Assembly: GCA_014193115.1 (NCBI GenBank)
Contig: BJHQ01000004.1
Coordinates: 186,001 to 250,000, forward strand
DNA from: Planctomycetota bacterium
GTDB lineage: Bacteria; Planctomycetota; UBA11346
Length of the DNA: 64,000 bases
Reading direction: 5' to 3'
The notes beneath the pieces were generated by a model, which saw nothing but the letters and a program-made list of their open reading frames with translations, was not told where the DNA came from and made no database searches. Position 1 is the first letter of the stretch; each line of letters begins with the position of its first letter. Shown here piece after piece: positions 52,596 through 61,256 of this stretch. Made by a program: the position numbers and the translations under genes.

Positions 52596-52870
52596 GCCCA
52601 CCCGTCCGGCCATCCGCCCAGGCCCGCGCCTCCGCCGCCGTGCTTTCCGGCCGACTCCATCGAGACCGTGATCAACCGGGGCTGCCTGCCGGACAACGAA
52701 TCAGCCTGAAAGGTCTCAGGAGGCAGGACCGCACCCGGCCGGGCCCTGGTTTGCGTCTGCTGTGCTCCAGGCTCTTCCAGCATGGTACCATCCTCCCATC
52801 CGGCGCTGTCCTGGCGGTTGGGCGGGGTTCGCATCGCCTGGTCCCAGGCCAGCGATGGGGATCAGCGTGA
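52592..52870 (+). CDS. Uncertain small coupled frame after dabA
   Basis: A 92-codon frame begins with an ATG that overlaps the dabA stop (ATGA), like the dabB/dabA junction. The product is low in complexity and arginine/proline/glycine-rich, and its end overlaps pgeF. A different frame of the same stretch (52641-52709) reads CFPADSIETVINRGCLPDNESA and a stop, which looks more protein-like. So this may be a frameshifted remnant of a third operon gene, or not coding. Confidence 0.25.
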   Translation: MSPPVRPSAQARASAAVLSGRLHRDRDQPGLPAGQRISLKGLRRQDRTRPGPGLRLLCSRLFQHGTILPSGAVLAVGRGSHRLVPGQRWGSA

Positions 52871-53486
52871 TTCTGGGCTTCGCTCGCAATTCCTGGCCCG
52901 GGTGGGGGCGCCATCGCCGTGCCTGGTGCCGCGTCAGGTCCATGGCGCGGTGGTGGCAGATGACGGCGACGAGCTGACCCAGGCTGATGGCGTGGTGACC
53001 GGTCGCGCCGTGGCGGTGGGCGCCTATGGCGCGGATTGTCCTGGTTTAGTCCTTGTGGCAGACGATGCCCTGGCCATCGCCCATTGCGGTTGGCGAGGCA
53101 CTGCCGCCGGCATCGTCGGCCGAGCAGTGGCGGCCCTCGCGCGGCGCAGCCGCCGGCCGCCGGTGTCGTGGAAGGCTTTCATTGGGCCAGGCATCTCTGG
53201 CGAGCGGTACGAAGTCGACGCCCCGGTGCTGAACGCGCGCGTCTGGCCGGCACCGGCGTTGCGCCCAGCCCGGCCGGGCCGGGCCTTGCTGGACCTGGCG
53301 ACGGTCATCGTCAGCGACCTCGCAGTGCATGACGTGCGCGATGTGGCCTCCAGCGGCGTCTGCACCGCCAGCGATCCTCGGATGCACAGCCACCGCCGGT
53401 CCGGTCCGGGAATCGTCCAGCTGCTGGTGGCGTGGCGGGCCGGCGGCGGTGATCCTGCCCAAGCGCCGACCGGAAAGGAATCGTAA
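52782..53486 (+). CDS. pgeF: YfiH/PgeF laccase-domain protein (peptidoglycan editing factor)
   Basis: 234 residues. Family motifs: QVHGAVV, GADCPGLVLVAD, IAHCGWRGTAAGIV (His and Cys ligands), FIGPGISGERYEVD and CTASDPRMHSHRRSG. PgeF removes wrongly placed L-Ser residues from peptidoglycan precursors; the older annotation is multicopper oxidase. It overlaps the next gene (TAATG). Confidence 0.93.
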   Translation: MVPSSHPALSWRLGGVRIAWSQASDGDQRDSGLRSQFLARVGAPSPCLVPRQVHGAVVADDGDELTQADGVVTGRAVAVGAYGADCPGLVLVADDALAIAHCGWRGTAAGIVGRAVAALARRSRRPPVSWKAFIGPGISGERYEVDAPVLNARVWPAPALRPARPGRALLDLATVIVSDLAVHDVRDVASSGVCTASDPRMHSHRRSGPGIVQLLVAWRAGGGDPAQAPTGKES

Positions 53487-54109
53487 TGGAGTTCCTCAGC
53501 GAGGTTTTGCGCTGCTTCGTGCCGCTGTTCATCATCGTCAGTCCGTTCGGCGCGGTGCCGCTGTTCCTGCCGATGACCGCCAACGACGGCCTCAGCCGGC
53601 GGCGGCGCACGGCCCTGTTCGCTGCAGCCACCGCTGGCGTCGTGCTGGCGGGAACGGCCGTGGTCGGCGAAGCGGTGCTGGCCTTCTTCGGCATCAGCCT
53701 CGACGCCTTCCGCATCGCTGGTGGCGCGCTGCTGTTCCTCTACGGGATGGACCTGGTCCAGATGAAGACGCCACGGATGCGGACCAGCCAGGCGGAAATC
53801 CAGAGCGGCGTGGAAAAGGAGGAGGTCGGGATCATCCCGCTCGGGATCCCCATGCTGGCCGGGCCCGGCGCGGTGGCCTCGGTGCTGGTCCTGCGCAGCG
53901 GAAGCAGCGCCCTGCTGCCGTTGCTGGTCGCCATCGCCTTGCTGACCGCGACCATCGCCGCCTGCCTGCTGGCAGCGGCCAAGCTGGAACGCTGGCTGAC
54001 CCCGGTGGCCCTCGGGGTCCTGGTACGGATCGAAGGTCTGCTGCTTGCCGCCATCGCGGTCCAGATGGTGCTGACCGCGCTGCGCGATCTGAAGGCTCTG
54101 CCGGTCTGA
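53486..54109 (+). CDS. MarC-family (UPF0056) membrane protein
   Basis: 207 residues with six membrane helices. It opens LSEVLRCFVPLFIIVSPFGAVPLFLPMT, then VVGEAVLAFFGISLDAFRIAGGALLFLYGMDL and IIPLGIPMLAGPGAVASVLVL, all matching MarC/UPF0056. Function is unknown; the name's link to antibiotic resistance was not confirmed. The ATG overlaps the pgeF stop by one base (TAATG). Confidence 0.92.
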   Translation: MEFLSEVLRCFVPLFIIVSPFGAVPLFLPMTANDGLSRRRRTALFAAATAGVVLAGTAVVGEAVLAFFGISLDAFRIAGGALLFLYGMDLVQMKTPRMRTSQAEIQSGVEKEEVGIIPLGIPMLAGPGAVASVLVLRSGSSALLPLLVAIALLTATIAACLLAAAKLERWLTPVALGVLVRIEGLLLAAIAVQMVLTALRDLKALPV

Positions 54110-54164
54110 CCCGGAAACGGATCGCCGCCTTGGCGTCGCGGTCTGGGTCCTGAGATTCCCAGCC

Positions 54165-55010
54165 ATGGAAGCCAAGGTCCTGATTGTCGCCAAGACCCCG
54201 GCGGTGGACCGCATCACGGCCGAGGACCGCGCCCGGCTGGTGGCTGCCGGGGCGGCGGATGCCGACCGCCTGGCCGATGCCGCGGATTCCCACCGCGCCG
54301 GGCTGGCGGCGGTGCGCGCCGCCCTGGCTGGTGCCTGCGTCCGCGAGGTCCGGGTCGCCGATCTGGCGCCGGGCGACGGCCGGGGCGCCGACCTGGTGGT
54401 GACAGTCGGCGGCGATGGCACGGTGTTCACGGCCAATCTGCTGGCCACCGACGCGCCGTTCATCACCGTCAATTCCGATCCGGTCGGATCGGTCGGCCAC
54501 TACACCCGCTGCGCCGTCGCCGATTTCGCCGAGCGTTTCGCCGCCTGGCGGTCGGGCCGGAACCGGATCGAGCCGCTGCCCCGGCTGGCGTTGCGCTGCG
54601 ATGGCGGCGTCCACCGGTTCCTCAACGACTGCCTGTTCACCAGCCGCAATCCTGCGGCCCTGACCCGGCTGGTGCTGGAGTGCCCCGCAGGCCGTGAAGT
54701 CCAGCGTTCCAGCGGCGTGTGGGTGGCCACGGCGGCGGGCTCCACCGGAGCCATCCGCTCGGCCGGGGCCACGCCGCTGCCCGACGGTCGCGAGCCGGCC
54801 CTGCTCTGGCGGGTCCGCGAACCGTTCGTTGGCCTCGGCGCGCCGCGGTTGACCGACGGTTGCCAGCGACCGCCGACCTGGCTGCGCCTGACCGCGGCCA
54901 TGCCTGGCTGCGCGATCTTCCTTGACGGACCCAATATCACTGTGCCCTTGCGACCAGGAGAGGCCGTGTCGATCTCGGCTGCCGCCGAACCGCTGCGGCT
55001 GGTCGTCTAG
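54165..55010 (+). CDS. NAD kinase
   Basis: 281 residues. GGDGT in LVVTVGGDGTVFTANLLA, ITVNSDPVGSVGHYTRC, the NDCLF motif (usually NE-) and SGVWVATAAGSTGAIRSAGA match NAD kinase. It makes NADP from NAD using ATP or polyphosphate. The N-E to N-D change in the metal/NAD loop is mild. It is 55 bases after marC-like. Confidence 0.9.
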   Translation: MEAKVLIVAKTPAVDRITAEDRARLVAAGAADADRLADAADSHRAGLAAVRAALAGACVREVRVADLAPGDGRGADLVVTVGGDGTVFTANLLATDAPFITVNSDPVGSVGHYTRCAVADFAERFAAWRSGRNRIEPLPRLALRCDGGVHRFLNDCLFTSRNPAALTRLVLECPAGREVQRSSGVWVATAAGSTGAIRSAGATPLPDGREPALLWRVREPFVGLGAPRLTDGCQRPPTWLRLTAAMPGCAIFLDGPNITVPLRPGEAVSISAAAEPLRLVV

Positions 55011-55258
55011 CACGGCGCGCTGGAATCCCCGAGAGCTGAAGACGTTATGGCGATTGGCGCAGCACCTGCCCTTGAGGAAGTCTCAGCAGGTCGACGTGCG
55101 AACCGCCCCGCAGAGCCGGAACTGGGTGCAGGGACCGACTCGGCCGGACTGCGGACCTCGGAATCCAGCGATACGGCCGCTTGTCAGCCGTCCGCGTGCC
55201 GCCTAGCATCCTGTCGAGGGGTTGCCCGACCCCGCCTCGCCCTGTGAAGGATGCCTCC

Positions 55259-57529
55259 GTGCGACCAGTCCGCTCCCTCGCCGTCCTCGTCGGTCTCCTG
55301 CCTGTGGCCGTGGCCATCGAATCGCCATTGGATGCGCGGATGACCATCAGCCACGCCGATCTGGCAACGGTGGTCGCCCAACCCGAGGCTTATGCCGGCG
55401 GGCTGATCCGCTTCCGCTGCGCCTGGATCGGGCAGGGCCGGCTTTATGACCTGTACCGCAGCCGGTATGTTCCGGATAAGCATGTGAACGTGATGGTGTG
55501 GGATGATCGCGCACCGCTGTGGAGCGCAGCTGCTCGCGGCAAGGCCATTCCGACGCTGTACATCGACCGCGATATCCCCCTGGCGAGGAAGATCAGCGGA
55601 TTCAAGAAATATGAACTGGTAGAGATCACCGGCCGGGTCGAGTCGGTCTTCCATGGTGAGCCATGGATCTCGCTGACCGAAATCCGCCCGATCGCCGGCA
55701 TCGGGGCCTGGAACGACGCCGCCATCTATCATGTCGAGCAGGGCAATGCGCTGCTGGCCGAGCAGGCCTATGATCTGGCCGATGAGCATTATGCCGGTGC
55801 GTTGGCTGAGAATCTTCCGGTTCCCGCCCGCATCGATGTCCTTTCCCAGCGCGCCCAGGAGCAGATGGCGGCCAACCGCCACGAGGCCGCCGCCGCCACG
55901 TTGGCCGAGGCCATCGCCTTGACCAAGGAAGACAGCGAGCAACCAGTCGCCAGCATCGCTCGGCTCCATTCCTGGTCGGCCAAGTCCCTGTGCGAGTTCC
56001 GCAAATACCAGGAAGCCGCCGATCACGCCGAAACCGCGCTGCGCCTCGACCCGGCGATCGGCGAAGCCTATGCCGTGCTCGGCATCTGCCTGGCCGGTCT
56101 GGAGCGCTACGAAGAGGCCCGCCGCCAGTGCGACAAGGCGGTCCGCCTCCGTCCGCAGGATGCCGAAGTCCGCTGGTACCTGGGCCGCATCCTCGATCTG
56201 CAGGGCAAGTACGACGAAGCCGTCGAAGCCCTCAAGCGCGCCATCGACCTGACCCCCAAAGACTACCGTCTGCACAAGGCCATCGCCCTGGTGTATTTCC
56301 ATCGCAGCGGCCTGGCTTCGGGAAATCCATCAGCCAACGCAGCGAATGACGTTTTCACCAGCCTGCGCGAATACGACATCACCCTGCGCCTGAATGCCAC
56401 CGACGGCGACACCTATCTGCAATCTTCCGACGCCATCGCCGCAGCGGCCAAGGGCGACCTTGAAGTGCCCAGCGCCAGCGGCCGCGAAAAGGCCAGCCGA
56501 GAGCTGTCGACCCAACGTTTGCTCGCCGGCGTCGCTGCCGCGCCCAAGCACATCCCGCTGCATGAGGCCCTGGCCAAGCGCCACAGCGAGGACGGCAAGC
56601 CCGAAGACGCCCTTCGCCACCTGCGCGAATTGGCCGTGCTCGAAGGCTCCAGCTTCGCCCGGACCGAGACGGTGGCCGCAGCCCTGCGCGCGCTCAAGCG
56701 CCAGGACGAGGCGACCCAGGCCTACCAGAGCTTCCTCGATCGGAATCCCAAGTCCGGCGAGGCTGCGATCGCCGTGGCCAAGGCGCATGTCGCACGCAAC
56801 GATCGCGCTTCGGCCATCGCCGTGCTGGAGAAGTTCCTCTCAAGCGGGGTGAAGGACAGCAACGCCGAAAACCTGCTGGCTGAGCTGAAGGCCCGGCAGA
56901 AATCAGAAGCCGATCAGGCCAAGGCCGCCGACGAGCGGGCTCGGACCGAGGCCAAAGCCAGGGCCGATGCCGAAGCCAAGGCCAAGGCTGATGCCGAACG
57001 CAAAGCCCGCGAAGAGGCCGATGCCAAAGCCAAGGCCGACCGAGAAGCTGCCGAGGCGAAAGCCCGGGCCGATCGCGAGGCCGCCGAGGCAGCAGCCAAG
57101 GCCAAGGCCGATGAGGAAAAACGCCTGAAAGCCCAAGCTGAGGCCAAGGCCAAAGCCGAGAGCGAAGCCGCCGAAGCCAAGGCCCGGGCCGAGAAAGCCG
57201 CCGCTGAATCCGAGCGCAAGGCCAAGATTGAAGCCGAGAAGAAAGCCCGCGAAGAGGCTGAAAAACAGGCCGAGACCGAGCGCAAAGCCAAAGAAGAGGC
57301 CCAGAAGCAGGCCGAGACCGAGCGCAAGGCCAAGGAGGCCGAAGCCAAAGCCAAAGCCGCTGAAGATGCCAAGGCTGCGGCTGATGCCAAGGCGAAGGCC
57401 GAAGCCGACGCCAAGGCCAAAGCCAAGGCCGACAAGGCCAAGGCAGAGGCGGATGCGAAGGCCAAGGCTGATGCCGACGCGAAGGCGAAAGCCGAAGCCG
57501 ACGCGGCAAAGGCCAAGCCGGCTCCCTGA
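55259..57529 (+). CDS. Secreted TPR protein with long TolA-like Ala/Lys/Glu coiled coil
   Basis: 756 residues from GTG 55259, which has GAAGGA 8 bases upstream and begins a signal peptide (VRSLAVLVGLLPVAVA). An N-terminal globular domain (to about 170) is followed by TPR-like helices (YAVLGICLAGLERYEEARRQCDKAVRLRPQDAEVRWYLGRILDLQGKYDEAVEALKRAIDL) to about 500. The last 200 residues repeat A-K-A/E-A-E motifs with very biased composition (nearly only A, K, E, D, R), as in TolA domain II. It is likely periplasmic and elongated. A longer Met start (55181) was rejected because it lacks a signal peptide. No partner was identified. Confidence 0.78.
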   Translation: MRPVRSLAVLVGLLPVAVAIESPLDARMTISHADLATVVAQPEAYAGGLIRFRCAWIGQGRLYDLYRSRYVPDKHVNVMVWDDRAPLWSAAARGKAIPTLYIDRDIPLARKISGFKKYELVEITGRVESVFHGEPWISLTEIRPIAGIGAWNDAAIYHVEQGNALLAEQAYDLADEHYAGALAENLPVPARIDVLSQRAQEQMAANRHEAAAATLAEAIALTKEDSEQPVASIARLHSWSAKSLCEFRKYQEAADHAETALRLDPAIGEAYAVLGICLAGLERYEEARRQCDKAVRLRPQDAEVRWYLGRILDLQGKYDEAVEALKRAIDLTPKDYRLHKAIALVYFHRSGLASGNPSANAANDVFTSLREYDITLRLNATDGDTYLQSSDAIAAAAKGDLEVPSASGREKASRELSTQRLLAGVAAAPKHIPLHEALAKRHSEDGKPEDALRHLRELAVLEGSSFARTETVAAALRALKRQDEATQAYQSFLDRNPKSGEAAIAVAKAHVARNDRASAIAVLEKFLSSGVKDSNAENLLAELKARQKSEADQAKAADERARTEAKARADAEAKAKADAERKAREEADAKAKADREAAEAKARADREAAEAAAKAKADEEKRLKAQAEAKAKAESEAAEAKARAEKAAAESERKAKIEAEKKAREEAEKQAETERKAKEEAQKQAETERKAKEAEAKAKAAEDAKAAADAKAKAEADAKAKAKADKAKAEADAKAKADADAKAKAEADAAKAKPAP

Positions 57530-57543
57530 GCGCTTTGCGCTCT

Positions 57544-59199
57544 ATGCTGGTCGAACTTGCCCTCAACAACCTGCTGATCGTTGATCAGGCGAAGTTGCAG
57601 CCGGGTCAAGGACTGTGTGCGATCACTGGCGAGACCGGTGCCGGCAAAAGCCTGTTGCTTGACGCCTTGGCCTTGGTCGCCGGGGCACGGGGCGACGCCG
57701 GGTTGGTCGGTCCCACGGCCGACCACTGCTTGGTAACGGCGGTGATCCAGGTTGACAGCGAACGAGCGGCGGCGGTGGAGGCGGTCTGCGGTGTCGCCAT
57801 CGATCGGGCGGAGTCCCAGGTCATCCTGCGCAGGCGGATCTCAGCCAACGGGCGCAGCCAGGCCTGGATCAATGATGTGCCGGTCACCGTGGCCGCGTTG
57901 CGCCAGGCGGCTGATCTGCTGATCGCGATCCACGCCCAGCATGAACCGCTGCGCCTGGCCGAGCCGGCGCGGCAGGTTGCGGTGCTCGACGCCTATGGTG
58001 GTCATGACACCGCAGCCTATGGCGCAGCCCAAGCCCGTTGGATCGCGGCCAGCAACGACCAGCGCGAACTCGCTGAAGGCGGCCGCGGCTCGGTCCGCGA
58101 GTTGGAATTTCTGCGTTTCCAGCTTCAGGAATTGGACGCCCTGGGGCCGCGGGCTGGCGAGGTCGCCGAGCTCGAGGCCCGCCAACGTCTGTTGTCCGAG
58201 GCCGGCCAATGGCGCGATGCAGCGGCAGAAGCCGCCGCGGTCCTGGGCGAAGGCGACCGCTGCGTGCACCGCCAACTCGGCCGGATCGCCAAGCGCCTGA
58301 CCGGCGCCCCAGATGAAGGCCTGCACCAGGTTGCCGAAGCGTGCCGTCAGGCCGCCGACCTGGTCGCAGACGCCGCCGCCCGGGCCAGCGATGCCGGGGA
58401 ACGGCTGGCCGACGATCCCGCGGAACTCGCCCGGATCAGCGACCGTCTGGACGCCTGGAACGCCCTGCTGCGCAAGCACGGACCTGGCGAGGCCGACCTG
58501 ATCGCCGCCCACACCAGCCTGGCTGCCCGGGCCGAAGCCCTGGCCAACCTCGATGAACACCTGGCCAAGGCAGCGGCAGAGGTCGTCGCTGCCCGCGCCG
58601 AGTGCCTCCGTTTGGGCGCCGAATTGGCGAGAGCCCGTACAACGGCCTTCGCCCGGCTGGCGGCTGAGGTCCATCAGCGCCTGGCCAAGCTTGGGCTGGC
58701 CCAGGCCCGGCTCAGCCTGACCGGAAGCGATACCGCCGAGCCCACCGCGCTCGGGACGGTCCGGCAGGAATTCCTGGTGTCGACCAATCCCGGATTCCCG
58801 GCCGGTCCGCTCGGTTCTGTGGCCTCAGGTGGCGAGTCCGCCCGCCTGTCCCTGGCCCTGGCTGCGGCCCTGGCCAACCAGGATGGCACGCCGTTGCTGG
58901 TCTTCGACGAGGTCGACAGCGGGGTCGGCGGACGCCTGGCAGGGGCGATCGGGGCAGCATTGCGAGAGCTGGGCGCAGGGCGGACCGTGTTATGCGTGAC
59001 CCATGCTCCGCACTTGGCGGCCAGCGCCGCCCGTCAGTATGTGGTGCGCAAGGAACAGGGCTCAGATCGCACCCGGACCCGGGTCGAGGAGGTCTCCGGC
59101 GACCACCGGCAGGCCGAACTCGCCGAGATGCTCGGAGGCGGAATCGAGGCTCGACGCCAAGCTGCGGCCCTCATGGCCGCCGGAGGAGCCGCACGGTGA
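57544..59199 (+). CDS. recN: DNA repair protein RecN
   Basis: 551 residues from ATG 57544. Walker A AITGETGAGKSLLLDALALVAG, the central coiled coil (SVRELEFLRFQLQELDALGPRAGEVAEL), and the C-terminal SVASGGESARLSLALAAAL signature with PLLVFDEVDSGVGGRLAGAI (Walker B) and VTHAPHLAA are all present. SMC-like; acts in double-strand break repair. The stop overlaps the next GTG (GTGA). Confidence 0.97.
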   Translation: MLVELALNNLLIVDQAKLQPGQGLCAITGETGAGKSLLLDALALVAGARGDAGLVGPTADHCLVTAVIQVDSERAAAVEAVCGVAIDRAESQVILRRRISANGRSQAWINDVPVTVAALRQAADLLIAIHAQHEPLRLAEPARQVAVLDAYGGHDTAAYGAAQARWIAASNDQRELAEGGRGSVRELEFLRFQLQELDALGPRAGEVAELEARQRLLSEAGQWRDAAAEAAAVLGEGDRCVHRQLGRIAKRLTGAPDEGLHQVAEACRQAADLVADAAARASDAGERLADDPAELARISDRLDAWNALLRKHGPGEADLIAAHTSLAARAEALANLDEHLAKAAAEVVAARAECLRLGAELARARTTAFARLAAEVHQRLAKLGLAQARLSLTGSDTAEPTALGTVRQEFLVSTNPGFPAGPLGSVASGGESARLSLALAAALANQDGTPLLVFDEVDSGVGGRLAGAIGAALRELGAGRTVLCVTHAPHLAASAARQYVVRKEQGSDRTRTRVEEVSGDHRQAELAEMLGGGIEARRQAAALMAAGGAAR

Positions 59200-59702
59200 A
59201 TGCGACGAAGCTGTCCTTCCACGTTGCGTCGAGCAATGACACGATCTATGTCCGTGCGATCGGTATCTGCTCGATGAAGAACGCACCGGTTCTGGATGCC
59301 TTCCTCGCCCGCTCCCGGGATGACGGTGCCCGTACCATCTGCATCGACCTGTCTGAGGTCACCGGCATGGACTCGACGTTCATGGGCTTGATGGTCGGAC
59401 ACTCGCACGATTACACGGAAATCGGCGGACGGCTGGTTGTGGTTCGCCCCTCTGACAAGAGCCTCGCCTTGCTTCAGCTGCTCGGCCTGACCGAGATCCT
59501 GCCGGTCCTGGTGTGCAGCGAGTGCCCGGCAGCGACCTTCATTCCGTTGACCGACGACCCGGGTTTCAGCCAGGCCCAGCGTGCCGATCTGATCCGTCGC
59601 GCCCACCAATCCCTGGCCGGCCTCAACGAAGCCAACCGGACCAAGTTCGAACCGTTCCTGAAGGCGCTGGAACAGGATCTGGCCAAGCGCCCGCTGGGCT
59701 GA
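59196..59702 (+). CDS. STAS-domain protein (anti-sigma-factor antagonist-like)
   Basis: 168 residues from GTG 59196, with GGAGGAG 9 bases upstream. It starts VNATKLSFHVASSNDTIYVRAIG, then TICIDLSEVTGMDSTFMGLMVGHS, where the D-S-T motif is like the phosphorylated serine of SpoIIAA-type STAS domains. The C-terminal 60 residues are helical and not typical. Its translational coupling to recN is unusual. No sigma factor or kinase gene is in the window. Confidence 0.82.
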   Translation: MNATKLSFHVASSNDTIYVRAIGICSMKNAPVLDAFLARSRDDGARTICIDLSEVTGMDSTFMGLMVGHSHDYTEIGGRLVVVRPSDKSLALLQLLGLTEILPVLVCSECPAATFIPLTDDPGFSQAQRADLIRRAHQSLAGLNEANRTKFEPFLKALEQDLAKRPLG

Positions 59703-60614
59703 GTGGCCACGTCGCGGTTCGCGCCGACTGCCTCGGGTCGGGCCCATCCTGGGACGCTGCTGGCGGGGCTGCTCGCCTGGCTCGACGCCCGCAGAAGCGG
59801 TGCTCGGCTGATCCTGCGCATCGAAGACATTGACCGCGAGCGTTGCACTCCCGCGCTGGCCGCAGCCCTGATCGGCGATCTCGACTGGTTCGGCCTGGAT
59901 TTCGACGCGGTGGAACGGCAGTCAGAACATGCTGCGGACCACTTGGCCGCCTTGGAGCGCCTGGCCGCGCTCGGGCGCCTGTATCCGTCGACGATGAGCC
60001 GGCGCCAGGTCACAGCGCTCGGCCGGCGGGCGCCGGATGGTGGCTGGGCCTATGATAACTCCGAACGCGACACGCCATTGCCGGACGATTGGCGCTCAGC
60101 CGACATCGCCCTGCGCGTCCGATTGCCCGAGGGGCGCGTTGCCCCGGTGGACGAAGGCGGCGTCGACCTGGAACAGAATCCGGCCCAATCGTTTGGCGAT
60201 CCGGTGGTCCGCACCCGCAGCGGCGGAGCCACCTATCACCTCGCAGTGGTGGTCGACGACCATCACGCCGGCGTCGACCGCATCGTGCGCGGCCGCGATC
60301 TTGCCACCGCCTCGGCCACCCAAGCGGCCTTGCGCCGATTGCTCGGATGGCCCGATCCGGTCTATCGGCATCATCTGCTGGTCCTGGAATCCGATGCCTC
60401 AGGAAAGCTTGCGAAAAGCCACGGATCCATCAGTGGGGACGAGTTGCGCCAGATAACACCCGAGCGGCTGTGCGGCGAACTCGCCCGCCTGGCGGGACTC
60501 GCTGATACCAGTGCACCCTGCCGGCCCCGGGATCTGCTGGATGGGTTCTGCTGGCAGCGGATCTCACCTGCGGATGCCGTCTGGGATCACACGAAACTGA
60601 GGGATTCGCCATGA
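59703..60614 (+). CDS. gluQ: Glutamyl-Q tRNA(Asp) synthetase
   Basis: 303 residues from GTG 59703, directly after the preceding stop. It is a short GluRS-like protein without an anticodon domain: FAPTASGRAHPGTLLAGL (HIGH-like), LRIEDIDRERC and KLAKSHGS (KMSKS-like). GluQ adds glutamate to queuosine of tRNA-Asp. The zinc-binding cysteines seen in E. coli YadB are missing at the expected place (YPSTMSRRQV instead of Y-C-x-C-S-R). It overlaps ybeY by ATGA. Confidence 0.88.
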   Translation: MATSRFAPTASGRAHPGTLLAGLLAWLDARRSGARLILRIEDIDRERCTPALAAALIGDLDWFGLDFDAVERQSEHAADHLAALERLAALGRLYPSTMSRRQVTALGRRAPDGGWAYDNSERDTPLPDDWRSADIALRVRLPEGRVAPVDEGGVDLEQNPAQSFGDPVVRTRSGGATYHLAVVVDDHHAGVDRIVRGRDLATASATQAALRRLLGWPDPVYRHHLLVLESDASGKLAKSHGSISGDELRQITPERLCGELARLAGLADTSAPCRPRDLLDGFCWQRISPADAVWDHTKLRDSP

Positions 60615-61201
60615 CCATCCAGTGGGTCGACCTGCATCTTGCCGGCATCGAGCTGACCGGGCTCGATCTTCAACGTGCCGAGCGCGCAGTTGCGATGGCG
60701 CTTTCCGCTGCTCCTGGGAGCGCCGAGCGCCAGCTCGGCCCAGCAACGGAACCGGCGTCGCATCCCAGCCCAGCCGAGCAGGCGCTCGGCGCTCCCAGCC
60801 CAACTGACCCCAGCCCAGCCGAGCAGGCGCTCGGCGCTCCCAGCGCAGCCGATCTGGTGGTGCGGCTGGTCGACGATGCTGAATCGGCGCGGCTGCATGG
60901 GGAGCATTTTTCCGATCCGACGCCGACCGATGTGATGACGTTTCCCGATGGCAGCCACGATCCGGCATCCGGGCGCCTGCTGCTCGGCGACCTCGCTATC
61001 GGTATCGAGGTGGCGCGGCGGGTCGCTGCCGCCCGTGGCCGTCGCGCCGCAGACGAAGTCGTGCTGTACGTCCTGCATGGAGCGCTCCACCTGCTCGGCT
61101 ACGACGACCACGAGCCCGCCGACCTGGCGGCGATGTGGGCCGAACAGCGGCGCATCCTGGCCGAGGTCGGCATCGACCTGGAACCGACACCACAGGATTG
61201 A
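60611..61201 (+). CDS. ybeY: Endoribonuclease YbeY with repeat-derived insertion
   Basis: 196 residues. The metal motif HGALHLLGYDDH (H156, H160, H167) is preceded by VMTFPDG and GRLLLGDLAIGIE, normal for YbeY. The third histidine is one residue later than in E. coli (GYDDH instead of GYDH). Residues about 34-78 come from three palindromic repeats and are absent from standard YbeY (about 150 residues). YbeY matures 16S rRNA, so the insertion must be tolerated. ATG overlaps the gluQ stop. Confidence 0.93.
   Translation: MTIQWVDLHLAGIELTGLDLQRAERAVAMALSAAPGSAERQLGPATEPASHPSPAEQALGAPSPTDPSPAEQALGAPSAADLVVRLVDDAESARLHGEHFSDPTPTDVMTFPDGSHDPASGRLLLGDLAIGIEVARRVAAARGRRAADEVVLYVLHGALHLLGYDDHEPADLAAMWAEQRRILAEVGIDLEPTPQD
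60714..60843. repeat. Three GGGAGCGCCGAGC-family copies inside ybeY
   Basis: One forward copy (60714-60739) and two reverse copies (60773-60798 and 60818-60843; 45 bases apart) form an inverted arrangement. The stretch adds about 135 bases, divisible by three. It is the same family as the hairpin at 11571. Confidence 0.93.
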
Positions 61202-61256
61202 ATCTGGGTGAACGGGATTCGGTTAGGTTCGGACGCACGCAACAACAAGGCGTTGT

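Noticed and set aside
52680-52740. Glycine-riboswitch-like sequence (AAGGTCTCAGG...GGAC)
   Set aside because: Only fragments resemble the consensus and the context (after dabA, before pgeF) does not fit.
55047-55247. 66-codon frame between NAD kinase and the TPR gene
   Set aside because: No ribosome-binding site, biased composition and no family-like pattern; the 248-base gap appears noncoding.
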